The notes under the pieces were generated by a model. It did no database searches and had not been told where the DNA came from. It saw only the letters and a list, made by a program, of their open reading frames with translations. Below, in pieces: positions 14,060 to 29,700 of a stretch of DNA of 64,000 nt. Position 1 is the first letter of the stretch. Each line of letters opens with the position of its first letter. The DNA is from Xestospongia muta. Its lineage: Eukaryota; Porifera; Demospongiae; Haplosclerida; Petrosiidae. The position numbers and the translations under genes were made by a program. The stretch is from assembly GCA_963693285.1 (NCBI GenBank), contig OY848917.1:18457745-18521744 (forward strand). Direction: 5' to 3'.

Positions 14060-14984
14060 TGAAAGGCACTAAAGTGCCGAACCTCGGCTGCAGTTTCTAA
14101 GTTTTTTATAAATTCTATGCCAGCTTAGGCCCAGCTATGATGTTGTTATTGCAAGAAAATTTATTAACATTCCAGAAGGCGTGGTTATAAAATGCTAAGC
14201 TTTGTCATTCTGTATATGCTCATTAATTGTTGCTTGATTTCTAGCTTTGCCATGTTTGTGAATCAGTAACTGAGTAAGTGATAGTATCATTCAATTGCCA
14301 AGCAAGATTAAGTGCTAATGAAAAGTTTCTCTGAGTCTTTACATGACCCTTCAAATGTATCAATATTTCATATACAAAATTTATTGTAACTTGAAGATGA
14401 AACGTTCTTTGGAAACGTCCCGTAGTACAAATATAAATCGATATACTATCTATTAGTAGCAGTCTTTTCAGTGCTTGGAGACGTTTCCTGAATGCGTTAC
14501 TTCGCTCCAAGTCCACAAAACATTTTTCAGAACTTTTCTAACGATTACTTCGACCAATGGCCTTCTCTCTTGGTGATCCGTATTCCTCTGAGATTGTTTA
14601 CAACATACTAAAAAATCTCCACGTTAAGTTTTTTACTTTTCGAGAAACGGCACTTGACCTCTGCAGCCTGAAAATTCTTTTGTGAGTTTTAAGCTTCTGT
14701 TTTTTTTGACGATGTTCTTGATACTACTCTTGTAAAGTCCACGTTTTTCTATTCCTTGCTAAACGTTGGTAGCTGCTAACGCTTCGGTTGCCAAGTTATA
14801 GCAGTTCAAAAAAACAACCCCGGTAACACACACACACACACACACGTTGGTAGCTGCTAACGCTTCGGTTGCCAAGTTATAGCAATTCAAAAAAACAACC
14901 CCGGTAACACACACACACACACACACACAAACACTGACAGACTACAGTACCCTCGCTAAGCGCCCACGCACAGCGAGGTTAATA
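14060..14984. other. Insertion specific to unit 1, with divergent short ORFs and CA repeats
   Basis: This stretch is missing from the equivalent place in unit 2 (near 25275). It holds a minus-strand ORF with start near 14516 (MDLERSNAF), a plus-strand ORF starting at 14557 (MAFSLGDPYSS, with a possible splice donor after about 22 codons), and two roughly 80-bp tandem copies ending in CA runs (about 14764-14845 and 14846-14928). The ends carry loosely matching AACCTCG sequences in inverted orientation. Origin unknown. Confidence 0.55.
14764..14930. repeat. Two tandem ~80-bp copies, each with a (CA)n tail
   Basis: The block beginning CGTTGGTAGCTGCTAACGC and ending in a CA dinucleotide run occurs twice in succession with almost no differences. 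It looks like a recent tandem duplication, probably by slippage at the CA tract. Confidence 0.85.
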
Positions 14985-15842
14985 AATTACATAAGTACTT
15001 ACTTTACCACAGTAGCTGATATTCAAGTCAGATAGCAATTTACATCTAGCAATACTTTGTATTCCGACATCAGAAATACCATAGCAACCTTCTATATCAA
15101 GTCTCCTAGTGATCAACATGAAAATGTAGTTAATTAGAAGCATCAGCTACAATAATATTTTATTTAAACGCTAAATGACAACAAAACTTGTACAATTTAA
15201 AATGGGATTATATTTTAATATATGACAATATATTAGAGAAAATGTTCTTAGATATACATAGCTAATAATACATAATCTAAATTTTAAAGTTACGATGATA
15301 CATAAGTTATAATGTCAATGAAGTATAGACATAATATATAATTTCCTTAAACCATTTTCAAACCTTAGCAAAGGACATCCACTTGCAAGAGTTTCTAGCA
15401 TCAAGTTGTTCACATTTTGCCAGTGATTTATTACCAACACCTCCTACATTTAGATATGATAACTAAAGATGTTATAAGCCTATGGTTCGCTTACCAAATG
15501 ACACAAATTATCAAATTGAAACTGATCCACTGGTGGCACTGCATAAAGAAATGTTACTTATTATACTCTAAGGAGAAATAATGAAGACAAGATTTTTGGG
15601 TTGTGCAAATGTTTATCATCAAAATAAAACTGCATTAAAACATTTACTAATAAATTCAGTAAGAGGTCATATTACCATCATTGCTTGCTCTTCAATTATT
15701 ACTAGTAAGTTAAGCTTCTGTACTACAAGAGCTGCAATTAATATCTAGTTTCTAGACTGCTGTACCTCTGTAATGATCTGCAGCTCTTGATATTTGTAAA
15801 GTATGCAGATACCTACAGGACTGGTGATAGTAGTAGTTTAAT

Positions 15843-15945
15843 AACAATATTAATGAGAACTTTTGACAATGTTATTATGTTAGCAATTAAGCTGGAGATC
15901 TGGGATGTACCTCAATATAATGAAGCTTATTGGATTGATATATAG
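15843..15945 (+). pseudogene. AKR exon 9 remnant at the duplication junction
   Basis: This is a second copy of the pseudo-exon seen at 6976-7065, including the decayed WDV block and terminal EAY region. It marks the left edge of unit 2 and has no coding value. Confidence 0.8.
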
Positions 15946-16075
15946 TAGTAATACAATTATTTTTAAGGTGTGGCTCAATGAATGTTTTGCATATCAAAAG
16001 TTCACGTGTTGCGTAATATACACTCAGCATTTTTTCTTCTGAGCTGCGAGCTGTGACTGTGAGGTTTGAAGGAAA

Positions 16076-17829
16076 ATGGCTAGTAAGGTTAGTTGATCTT
16101 TTTGTAGAAGGGATTTTTATTTACTTCCTGACTTCCTTTAGTGGACTTTGACTCTTAATACTGGGGCTGTGATTCCAGCTTTTGGATTAGGGTAGGTATA
16201 ATTTTTGTACAAAATAGCTAGTATTTTAAGCAGTTTGTCCTTTGAAAGTCTGTTAAATGAATAAATTGGTTGAACTAGACTCACCCACTAATTACTTATA
16301 TTAGCTCAGCTGGAAGCCTTAAAGTTCCAACAACCACATCTGAGAGTATCTGGTATATAATTGCTGAGTGTGTTAGTGCAAGGCAAATAATCTGAATGGT
16401 GCATCAAAATCTCACCTTAGTTTCTATATTATATTACAGCTAAATGTGCTTTTTATTACAAAGCCTGATCAACTATCGAACAAATATAAAATGTTGTTTG
16501 TCAATATTTTTGCCTTCCAAGTGGATTGTGTACAGTTATTATAGGAATGAACTTGTATGCAAGCCCTTTCTTTGCCAGGGCAAATAATGTTAGATGTGTG
16601 AATGTATGCTTTCTATTATATGTTCATTGTATTTTTTGTCACAGAACATGGCAGTCAAAGAAGGGAGAAGTTGGTAATGCAGTTGAAGTAGCTATTAGAG
16701 CTGGTTATCGTCATCTTGATTGTGCCTATATGTACAGAAATGAGGATGAGATTGGAGAGGTTTTGCAGAAACTGTTCAAGGAAGGTGTGGTTAAAAGAGA
16801 AGACCTTTATATCACCTCAAAACTATCGTAAGCTTAAAAGATTAGGAATTTAATTAAGCAAAATATGGATTCCTTTGTTGATAAAATTTAGTAAAATTTT
16901 TATCATTGTTTCCTTTAAATTTAGTTAGATTTTCTCTGTCTTTAGTTCATTTCATATGCTGTGTAAAGAAGATGTACTTGAATGCTGTCAGACTGTTCTT
17001 AAGAACTTGCAAATTGACTGTTTGGACTTATTTCTTGTAAGAAATACTTTATTGTGAATTCAATAAAGGTTGGGCAATGAGTTGGAAGTTTCTATAGAAA
17101 ATAGAACAAAGGAGTAATGAATCCTCATTTGCTATGTAAAGGGACAGCCCATTCATTGTCTAACAAATTGAGCCACAAAGCCAACCAGTCATTCCACAAG
17201 TCCAACCCAAGTATAACTTAGCAGAAGCCATAGTATTTAGAATAACATTACTACTGCCAGCAATAATAACTGCTTTGGTCCATTGCTAACTATATATCCA
17301 CTTCATTCTATACTATTATTGTATGATACAAGTCAATGCTATGAATAGAATTGAACCACGTATGCTAACTAATGATGCTTGTGTTTTGAAGCTATTATTT
17401 TCTTGTCTTTGTTAGCTCTCTAACTTTTGATGCTTAAATATATTCTAATATAGTTTTATATTCTACATGTTAGATTGATAGAATACATCAGTTATTTGAT
17501 ATTTGTTCTCTAGATTCACGGTCCATTTGCTATGAAGAAAGATGCATCATTTCCTGATGTACGTGATGGTGATATAATTGGCTATGATCCTGCTATAATT
17601 GCTACTGTTTGGGAGGTAAGAAAACAACTGTTTTGATACAGTTTGATTTTTTCTTCCTTAGGGCATGGAAGAATTAGTTTCCAAAGGAATGACAAAAGCT
17701 ATTGGTATATCTAATTTCACTATTACTAAAACTGCTAACTTGTTGAAGACAGCTAAGATAGTACCTGCTGTTAATCAAGGTTATTTTTTGATTGGTGCAA
17801 ATATATATAATTATAATGCTATGTATATC

Positions 17830-17865
<36 letters not shown>

Positions 17866-19289
17866 CCACATCATTATGTGTACTTTTTGTTGTACTATAG
17901 TTGAGTGTCATCCTTACTTTCAACAAACTAAGCTCAGAGACTTCTGTAAATCTAAAGGTAAATAGAATTGTTGTCATTATCTTTATCATTTCACTTATTT
18001 TATAGGAATAGCATTTGAATGTTATGCTCCTCTTGGTTCTCCTTCACGTTGGGGTATAAAACCTGATGAACCAATAGTCATGGAAGATCCTCTGATTAAA
18101 CAGTTGGCCATCAAATATAATGTTTCACCAGCTCAAGTGAGACACATTTGTGTTTAAGGCATGCTTTGAATAATATTTAGATATACTAGTCATTTGTGCA
18201 TTACATGATTTAAAAGCACAAGAGATGTGATTGAGGTGTGTAGAATAGTGCATGAACTGAAGGTGAGTGTACTGTCTACATGCTGAGATCACTATGGGAA
18301 CACTCATGCAATGCATGAATAACTGGTAGCTAAAGTATTTAGTTAAATCATGTGGGTCATAGCTAATACGAGTCATCACCATAATCACAACGATGACCTA
18401 ATAATTGTGCTATTGTCTAATATAAACTACTATCATCTGATTGTAATGAAGGTATCAGTTTGGCTATAAGTCACATGACTATAACTAATGTCACTTAGTT
18501 GTACTACTTATTAATGCATTGATACCGTAATTAGCTTTTTTTCATTGTGAAATATTTTCGCTTCACCCTTGATAAACGAAATATTTGTGAATCGAAATTT
18601 CTATTTAATGTCCGATGACAAGTCCGTTTCTAATAACTGCTATAGCATACCTATCAACAGGATTTGTTGGTTGTCTCTCACAAGTTAGCTGTTCTCCGAT
18701 AGCTGCTATCCATATGGCCTTATAGACATGGTATCCCCTTATAGTTATGCAACAGGGCACTTCTTTCTCCATTACTCGAGCCATTACAACATGTGGTCTC
18801 ACCTTTGTGTAAAAATTTCACTTTAGCAAAACTTTCGTTTAATTATAGTCAGACGAAAATTTAGTAACACGAAATTTTTGAAACAAATATTTTGAGAAGA
18901 AAATAAAAGCTAATTATGGTATTCTTACTCGCCTCTAACATTAAACGTCTTAAGTCTACTAATTTTGTAGTTAGTTTTGGGTTGAAATTTCTAATTATGT
19001 GTTGTGACTTCCTTTTAAATATTAGTTTAATATGTTATCTTACTTTCCTCTACAGATATGTATTGCCTTTCTACTTCACTTGGGTTTAATAGTTATCCCA
19101 AAATCAGTGACAGAGTCTCGTATTATAGAGAACTACAAGGCCACTGAGGTCACTCTTACATCTGATGAAATTGAAAAGTTGAAAGCTATTGACAAGAATG
19201 TTCGTCTCTTCACATTTTTGTTGTTTCAACCTGGCAAGACCGTTGAGGAACTCTGGGATGTGTCTCTAGACGAGGCTTACAAAATCTAA
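16076..19289 (+). CDS. Aldo-keto reductase B' (nine exons, 325 aa)
   Basis: Exons: 16076-16087, 16142-16191, 16645-16827, 16946-17036, 17514-17615, 17662-17779, 17901-17957, 18006-18136, 19056-19289. It is the duplicate of gene B with all exon lengths and splice signals kept. The catalytic tetrad and NADPH block are intact. The residue next to the catalytic His is Gly (IHGP) where B has Ser. Other differences are Gly for Asp in the SPSRW region of exon 8, Lys for Arg in exon 9 and a terminal Ile. Intron 8 carries a 395-bp transposon (18525-18919) that B lacks. Intron 6 has a TG-repeat whose antisense yields a spurious ORF. CACGTG lies 73 bp before the ATG. Confidence 0.92.
18525..18919. mobile_element. 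395-bp TA-flanked element carrying a HIRAN-like fragment
   Basis: The ends are inverted: CCGTAATTAGCTTTT at the left, and the complement of CCATAATTAGCTTTT at the right. TA lies on both sides (18523-18524 and 18920-18921). The duplicate intron in gene B (near 9648) shows the uninterrupted target with a single TA. TA target duplication points to Tc1/mariner-type mobilisation. Inside, on the minus strand (18605-18802), 65 codons resemble part of a HIRAN domain (GYHVYKAIW, then [16 protein letters not shown] and IGH) and end at a stop. It is probably a non-autonomous element that captured a host exon. Confidence 0.85.
18605..18802 (-). pseudogene. HIRAN-domain fragment inside the TA-flanked element
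   Basis: The open frame shows the spaced pattern known from HIRAN domains: a GYHVY start, a Trp, a GE turn, a CxRxPxNPxDRYAIAV core and a final VIGH. HIRAN domains bind DNA ends in HLTF/Rad5-like proteins and also occur in many small invertebrate proteins. The fragment stops right after VIGH, where family members usually continue with LPR-like residues. No in-frame ATG precedes the domain within a few codons other than internal methionines. I regard it as captured and not functional by itself. Confidence 0.5.
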
Positions 19290-19406
19290 AACTGGTGTCT
19301 TCATTATTTGACATTATTAGTCTTTTTGAGTTTTGAATTTATACAATCATGATTTATACTTATTTTCCCCTTTATTTTATTCTATTAGTTGTGTTGTGGT
19401 AGTTGG

Positions 19407-19438
<32 letters not shown>

Positions 19439-19441
<3 letters not shown>

Positions 19442-20022
19442 TGTTGTAAAAGTATTGAATTTGTATTTAGTTACTGTTATTGTTATTGTACAAAATTTGT
19501 TTGAATTTTAGTTTTTCTTATTGATTGTTCACAAAATTGATGTGAGTATTTGCTTTAGTTATTGTTAGTGAATCAAATTTTTGTTATTGTTATTGATGAA
19601 AGTCTATTTTAAAGGATAACATTTAAGTACCAAATGTACAATGTACAATGTCAAATGTTTAAGTAAAATTACATTGGGACCTTTTTGACTTTGCCAAAGC
19701 TGACTCTTTTTCCTTTATAATGTTCTTCTCCTTTTGAATGAAACAAATAAATCTTCATATAAACAGCCAAGTCAGGTGATGACTCGTGGTATTGTAAAAG
19801 TTCTTTGACCATTCAATAGGTCTATGCACCTTGTTTACACATCAATGTGTTAATAATTTTTTTCTTATTTTACTAGTATAGAGCTGCAATTTTTGTTTTA
19901 GTTATTGTTTGTTAATGATTTCTAACTAATTTTAGTTATAGTTTTGTTATTGTTAACAACAATGATTTCCCTTTTACAAAAATGGTTTTAGTTTTAGTTA
20001 TTGTTAAACAATTACAACACTA
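19439..20022. mobile_element. 584-bp hAT-type MITE between B' and C'
   Basis: The ends are TAGTGTTGTAA and its inverted copy (TTACAACACTA), flanked on both sides by ATATATAT (19431-19438 and 20023-20030). Unit 1 has the empty TA-rich site at about 10120-10135. The inside consists of AT-rich subrepeats of the TTTAGTTATTGTTA kind and no ORF. TAGTGTTG ends with 8-bp duplication fit the hAT superfamily. Confidence 0.8.
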
Positions 20023-20181
20023 ATATATATATATGTATATAACAGCAAACATGGTTGACATATAATGATAGAGGAACAGTCTATAATGTTTACATGATGG
20101 TAGTAATAACACCATTGCAGTAAATAACTGCTGCAATAAATTATACTAAATTATAGTTAAGACACTCCTCCAATTCTTAAC

Positions 20182-23661
<3,480 letters not shown>

Positions 23662-23799
23662 CTAATTATATGTAGTGTGCAATTGTAGTCTGGTTATAAA
23701 ATTATCCCTAATAGTATTATAACTAGAGGAAGTAGATTAATTAATCCTTATTGAATTTCTTAAATGGCATATAGTTTATAAATAATACAATTAGGAAAT

Positions 23800-26700
23800 T
23801 TAATAATCAAATGTTACATTGTACTCATCGGGGTCAGAAAATTCATCACTAAACATAGCTGGGTCTTCTCCTATTAACCAGTCTTCAGCTCTCTGTATGT
23901 GATAGTCATCAGTGTCTTCATTTCTTTGGTCATATAGACATGGAACTATATTATCACTCTGGTCTTCATCGTTACCTTCAAGGGGAGCTGAAACAGATAT
24001 AATTATGTTTAAGATGCAATGTAATGAATGTAACCCTGTGCTTCAATAATGTATCTCACAATCAATATGGCTTTTTAAGTATTTAAGATATGATGTCACT
24101 GTAATATTGACCTATGGACTATAGTATATAATTATTAATTTACTTACGAATGCTAAGAAAAGGGTCATAATCAGCAAATAATGACGGTACAGAGAGATCA
24201 TATAAACTGACAGATGACTTAGTAGTTTGGACAAAATGTTTGACCTTATCATCAGACACCTTCGTACCTAAAAAAGAGAACTACTAACTCCTGGAATATA
24301 AGTATTGTCTTATGATAATAGAATATATCTACATTTAATTTAAACCTTAAATGTTCTAGTGACAATTAATAAATATTGAATATAACACATAGCATTAGAC
24401 AAACCTCCTAAACACATATGAACACATGTAGACATCCTTTCATCTTGCAGTATTCTTTCTAGTTCAATTAAGAGATAGTTAGTGATTTCAATACAACCAC
24501 ATAAGTCCAATTCCATAAGAGCAGTGCAATGCTCTACAAGGGCAGCAACACCTACAAACAATGATAGCTAACACTTAAATATGTATATCACATACGTACA
24601 AGCATCTGTTAGTTTAGGCAAAGCTCTAGCCTTTAATCGCTTCAAGACTCCATTCATTGATAGAGCTATCAGGCCTCCATCAGTCACCTGAGAACAAATA
24701 ATATTTTAATATAACTTTATTTCATTATATATAACATTATAGTAATTGAACCAAAATCATCCCATATTGCTTTTGGAAGATACTGACATTGAAATATTGA
24801 TTAGAGCTACAAAGATCATATAATTAGCAGGAATGTCTGTGGAAGACTAAAGTTATAAATTGCTAGCAATATAGGCAGAGTTGCCAGCTAGCAAGAAGCT
24901 TTGAGCAGTATCAGTCACATTCATTATTGTAGCACTCGGGGTTAGGGTTAATGAAATTCATTGGTTGTTATATGTGTCAGTGGTTAAAGGATGCAATTTA
25001 ATTTCGTTCATTGCTCTCGAAAGGCAGAATAATAATTGGAAATAAACAAGTCTTACACTGGTAAATATGATTATAGAAGCAGTCATGTAAATATAAATAT
25101 CACAACCTGGAATGTAACCTACAGTTGAATACCGGAATTAAAAAAACACTGCTTTCTAACATGTATACTTCATAATTTAAATCTTTCTCGTAACAGTGTA
25201 GGTAATGAATGCACTAATATGTATACTTGTGAATTCAGGTACCAATGATGGCTCAATATTTTGTTTACATTCATAACAAATTACATAAGTACTTACTTTA
25301 CCACAGTAGCTGATATTCAAGTCAGATAGCAATTTACATCTAGCAATACTTTGTATTCCGACATCAGAAATAGCATAGCAACCTTCTATATCAAGTCTCC
25401 TAGTGATCAACAAGAAAATGCAGTTAATTAGAAGTGTCAGATACAATAATAATGTTTTATTTATTTTAAACGCTAAATGAGAACAAAACCTGTACAATTA
25501 TAAAATTGGATTACATTTTAAGAGAAAATGTTCTTAGATATCCATAGCTAAGATTAACCTAAAGTTACAATGATACACAAGTTACAATGTCAATGAAAGT
25601 ATAGACATAATATATAATTTCCTTAAGCCATTTTCAAACCTTAGCAAAGGACATCCACTTGCAAGAGTTTCTAGCATCAAGTTGTTCACATTTTGCCAGT
25701 GATTTATTACCAACACCTCCTACATTTAGATATGATAACTAAAGATGTTATAAGCCTATGGCTCACTTACCAAATGACACAAATTATCAAATTGAAACTG
25801 GTCCACTGGTGGCACTGCATAAAGAAATGTTACTTATTATACTCTAAGGAGAAATAATGAAGACAAGATTTTTGGGTTGTGCAAGTGTTTATCATCAAAA
25901 TAAAACTGCATTAAAACATTTACTGATAAATTCAGTAAGAGGTCATATTACCATCATTGCTTGCTCTTCAATTATTACTAGTAAGTTAAGCTTCTGTACT
26001 ACAAGAGCTGCAATTAATATCTAGTTTCTAGACTGCTGTACCTCTGTAATGATCTGCAGTTCTTGATATTTGTAAAGTATGCAGATACCTACAGGACTGG
26101 TGATAGAAGTAGTAGTTTTAATAACATTATAACAACTACTTCTCAATATAACATGTAATGAAAATTAACTCTAGCTTTGAAAGCTTCAATTCTAAACATC
26201 TACTTCTAAATGCTAAATAGATTATAATTATATGGCTTTTGTTAATGTCATGGAAAGACAATAAAAATTTTAACAGACAAAAGTGTATACAGATGCATAA
26301 GATGTCTGTATTTCTGTCATGATAGTGTCAAACAAATTACCAAATTCTTTTACATTTAGTAAGTGACTATTAGATTTACCTTCATTAATTCATTTAGCAC
26401 CTGCACAGATAATAAGTCACATTGATTCATCTTTACTACTTCTAAATTTGGATTTCTCTCCAATAAAAATTGAAGTCCTTCATCACAAAACTGAAAAGAA
26501 GTCCAATCAATTCATAATTCAAAAACCTATATACCTTGACACAGTCATTCAAAATGACACTCTTTAGATTTCCTTTTGATACATAAAAACACTAAACAAT
26601 GAGAACAAAATCATTAGATTGCATGTATAGTTTACGAGTACAGTAATTAGTAGTAATCATTAAGTAAAACCATCATATTAGACCAAGAGACCTACAAATA

Positions 26701-29700
26701 ACACTTATAGCACTTAACAATCAGGTCCATGTTCAAAACATCCTGTTGTGTATTTATGGTTAATTAACTATTATTACTATTATGTTATCATTTGTAATCA
26801 CTTGTAATCACGTGAGAACTGTCTGCTCTGATTTGTGGAATTCCCACTCTCCTCTCTCTCTCTCTCTCTGTTTCTCATTGATTATTGTAAGAATTGTGAA
26901 TTAAAGGGGATATAACAGTCAAAACAGGATCCGGTGCTAGACACATTACATGGTCCACTGAACCGGACACAAAAAGATATTTAGTAACCAGAATACTTCA
27001 CTGAAGATGCCACGTAATCGAAGATATCAGTTGAGGAAGTGAGAGTGAAGAAGGTCAAGAGACGAGGACAATGCAGGTCCATGACAGGATTAATAGGTTA
27101 ACTTAAGGAACAGTCCCAACGTGCCAAAGCTGAAGCAGGAAAAGTCATTGCTGTCCTTAGAGATATTATCTAAGCTAGATGAAGAGATATTCAAATTGAC
27201 TCCTGAGGATGATATAGAGCAGAAAATTGACCTAGCAGACCAGACAAAAGAGAAGGTATGTTTGGCCATTAATGATATTGATCATGCTCTCGATCAGGCT
27301 GGTCAACAAGTAATTCCTGCTAGTGTTAACCTTCCTAGCAAACTATGAGGAAGCTATAGCAACTTTAAGGAGAAAGTTCAGTAATGAGCAACTTATCATG
27401 AGATTCTGCAAACTGTTACCTCTCATCATGACCTCAAGGGACTTCGTCATCTCTATGACTCTGTGGAATGATGAGATAATGGCAAAGGAGGAGGAAGAGG
27501 AGGTGGTGGTGGTGGAGAAAGAGGAGGAGGTGTCTCTTTCAAGTATTGAAGACAATGAGGAATCAGATTAAGAAATACATGAAGAGGAATCTGATAGTGA
27601 TGACGTTTCTCAAGAAATAACAGAGTTTGATAATGCAGAGAGTCGTCATGATTCAGTCTTTGCCAGTCTCAATAGATTAAGTTGCTTTTCTCATACTTTA
27701 CAGCTAGTTGCTTGTCAGTTTGACACATGTACTTCAGTAAAAAAGGTATTGGCAAAAGTTTATTCTCTAGTCAAGAAATTTAACAAATCAAGTAGAGCAA
27801 CAGAAAAGCTAATAATGACGTCAAAGAAGAAACTACTTAGTCATTGCCCTACTTGTTGGAGCTCTACCAACATTGTTGTTTCGTGACTACTTGAGCTCAG
27901 AACCCATGTTACTGATGTCTGTCTAGAATTTGAGTGGAATTGTCTCCAAAATTCTGATTGGAAAACACTGGAAAGCTATAAGACATTACTCAATCCATTT
28001 GCTCATTATACACAATTAGCAAGTGCAAAGAATTCTGCTACTATTTCATCAATAATACCTATTGTGATGGAACTAGGGCTACATTTGAAAGATATGGGGG
28101 GAAAACCTGGGCTAGCTATGCTGAGTACCATGATACTTCAAGATCTTAACCGACAGACACTAGATCTGCTAACTTTGATCCCATTTACGTTGCTGCTACT
28201 TACCTTGATCCTTGATACCAACTGGTGCTATCATGAGAGCAGATCTCCAAGGCAAAGAGAACAATTATTTCATTTAGTCAGAAAGATGATACCTCTGATT
28301 CAGATGACCAGCTCAAGGATGACTCTGCTGAATCTCAATCTTTAGAAGAACCTCCAAAAAAGAAGTTTAAGCACCTTGCTCTTATACTATCTAGACAGAG
28401 AGAAAATCTGTCTCAGTCACTTGATAATATTTCGAAAATTGAAGAAAAAATGTGTCTATACGAAAAGCAAAATCTAGAAATCAGTGAAGACACTGACCCT
28501 ATTGAGTTTTGGCTATCATCTGCTCATTCATATCCGAAGCTCTTTGACGTTGTAACTGACATATTGTCAGTTCCTGCATCTTCTGCCCCGGTAAAGAGGG
28601 TGTTTTCTGTCAGTAGTGATGCATGTAGAGGGAAGCGTAACCGTTTGAGTGGACAAAACTTAGAGCGAGAGAGAGACTTCTTAGACTGAACAAAGCAATT
28701 TTGTTTTAATGATTTTGCTTACTTGATTGTTATGAAAAGTTATTAATAAATACCATAACTAAAACTAGAACTATAACTAAAAAATTGAAGCTATGGCTTA
28801 ATTATAACTGTAACTGCAACTAATAATAATTTACTCTCAAGTACTATAACTACAACTAAATGCCTTTGCTGTACTAAAACTACACTGGTGGAATCACATG
28901 TGAGAGGGTTGAGAACACTAGGGGTTGATGCTGGGTCATATGGTCAATTGTTGTCCTCAATATTAATGAATAAATTACCTGCAGATATACATTTTATTAG
29001 TTGTGAGCTTGGTGGTGGTAAGTGGAATGTTGAGGAGATGCTGAGAATATTCAGTCGTGAGAAAGAGGCCAGAGAGTGATCGACTACTAACAGCCACATT
29101 CAGAAGCACCCAGTGAAGGGGACTCCGCCCACATCTTCAACATTTTAAAATCATTCTCAGCAGTCAAGTCATTGTGTCTATTGTGGACAGGCACATCTAT
29201 CAAGCTCATGCACTGTGGTGACTGACGTGAGTGTGAAGAGAGAGGTTTTATGTAGGTCAGGGAGATGTTACATTTGTCTGAAGAAACACTACATCAGTCG
29301 AGACTGTCATTCTAAGACTAATTAGAAAACTGTAGAGGTTGTCATCACACTACTATCTGTCCACTAGCAGTCAAAGCAGTCAATGACACTCATACCATTC
29401 CTCTAGGAGAGTAGCTCAAATCAGACATCAACTAACACAATTCATGTCAGCACTCAGGCACCTGTCCTACTACAGAGACAGGCTACAACTATGTAACCCA
29501 TCTGGAACTGCTCCCATCTGTGTAAGTGTGAGGGCGATAATGGATAGTGGAAGTCAACATACATATCAAGTTGTATGGGAGAAACACTATAACACTCGAA
29601 AGAAAAATTGATCCAAAAAACCGAATGTTTTATAACACCTCCAGGTGCCTAAAAGAGCCTTCCACGTTTTGCAATGAAATTGGGTGGGGCTCTGTATGAA

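Larger units (their letters stand above)
12859..15812 (-). pseudogene. 5'-truncated F-box/LRR gene copy (nine 3' exons)
   Basis: Exons in minus order: 15812-15766, 15689-15676, 15538-15495, 15443-15364, 15105-15003, 13781-13694, 13645-13499, 13364-13245, 13034-12859. Each matches an exon of the full gene (23800-53607) in length and phase until the last. The RRM-like, F-box and first LRR exons were not copied, because the duplication breakpoint falls just upstream of 15812. The reading frame is still open, but a small deletion near the end changes the C-terminus (a TGA at 12859-12861 instead of the later TAA). A roughly 920-bp insertion sits in the intron between 15003 and 13781. Without F-box and start it should not make a normal SCF receptor; expression from a new promoter cannot be excluded. 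Confidence 0.8.

Noticed and set aside
17674..17874. Minus-strand ORF with a THTHTHTH run
   Set aside because: It is the antisense of AKR B' exon 6 and the TG repeat of intron 6, with no coding logic of its own.
25952..26007. A 56-nt exon using the CAG acceptor at 26008-26010 of the F-box/LRR gene
   Set aside because: It reads open alone but does not join in frame with both neighbours; the 14-nt exon does.
27343..27555. Ser-rich minus-strand ORF (TTTTSSSSS)
   Set aside because: Antisense of a GAG/GAA-rich acidic stretch in the hAT remnant.
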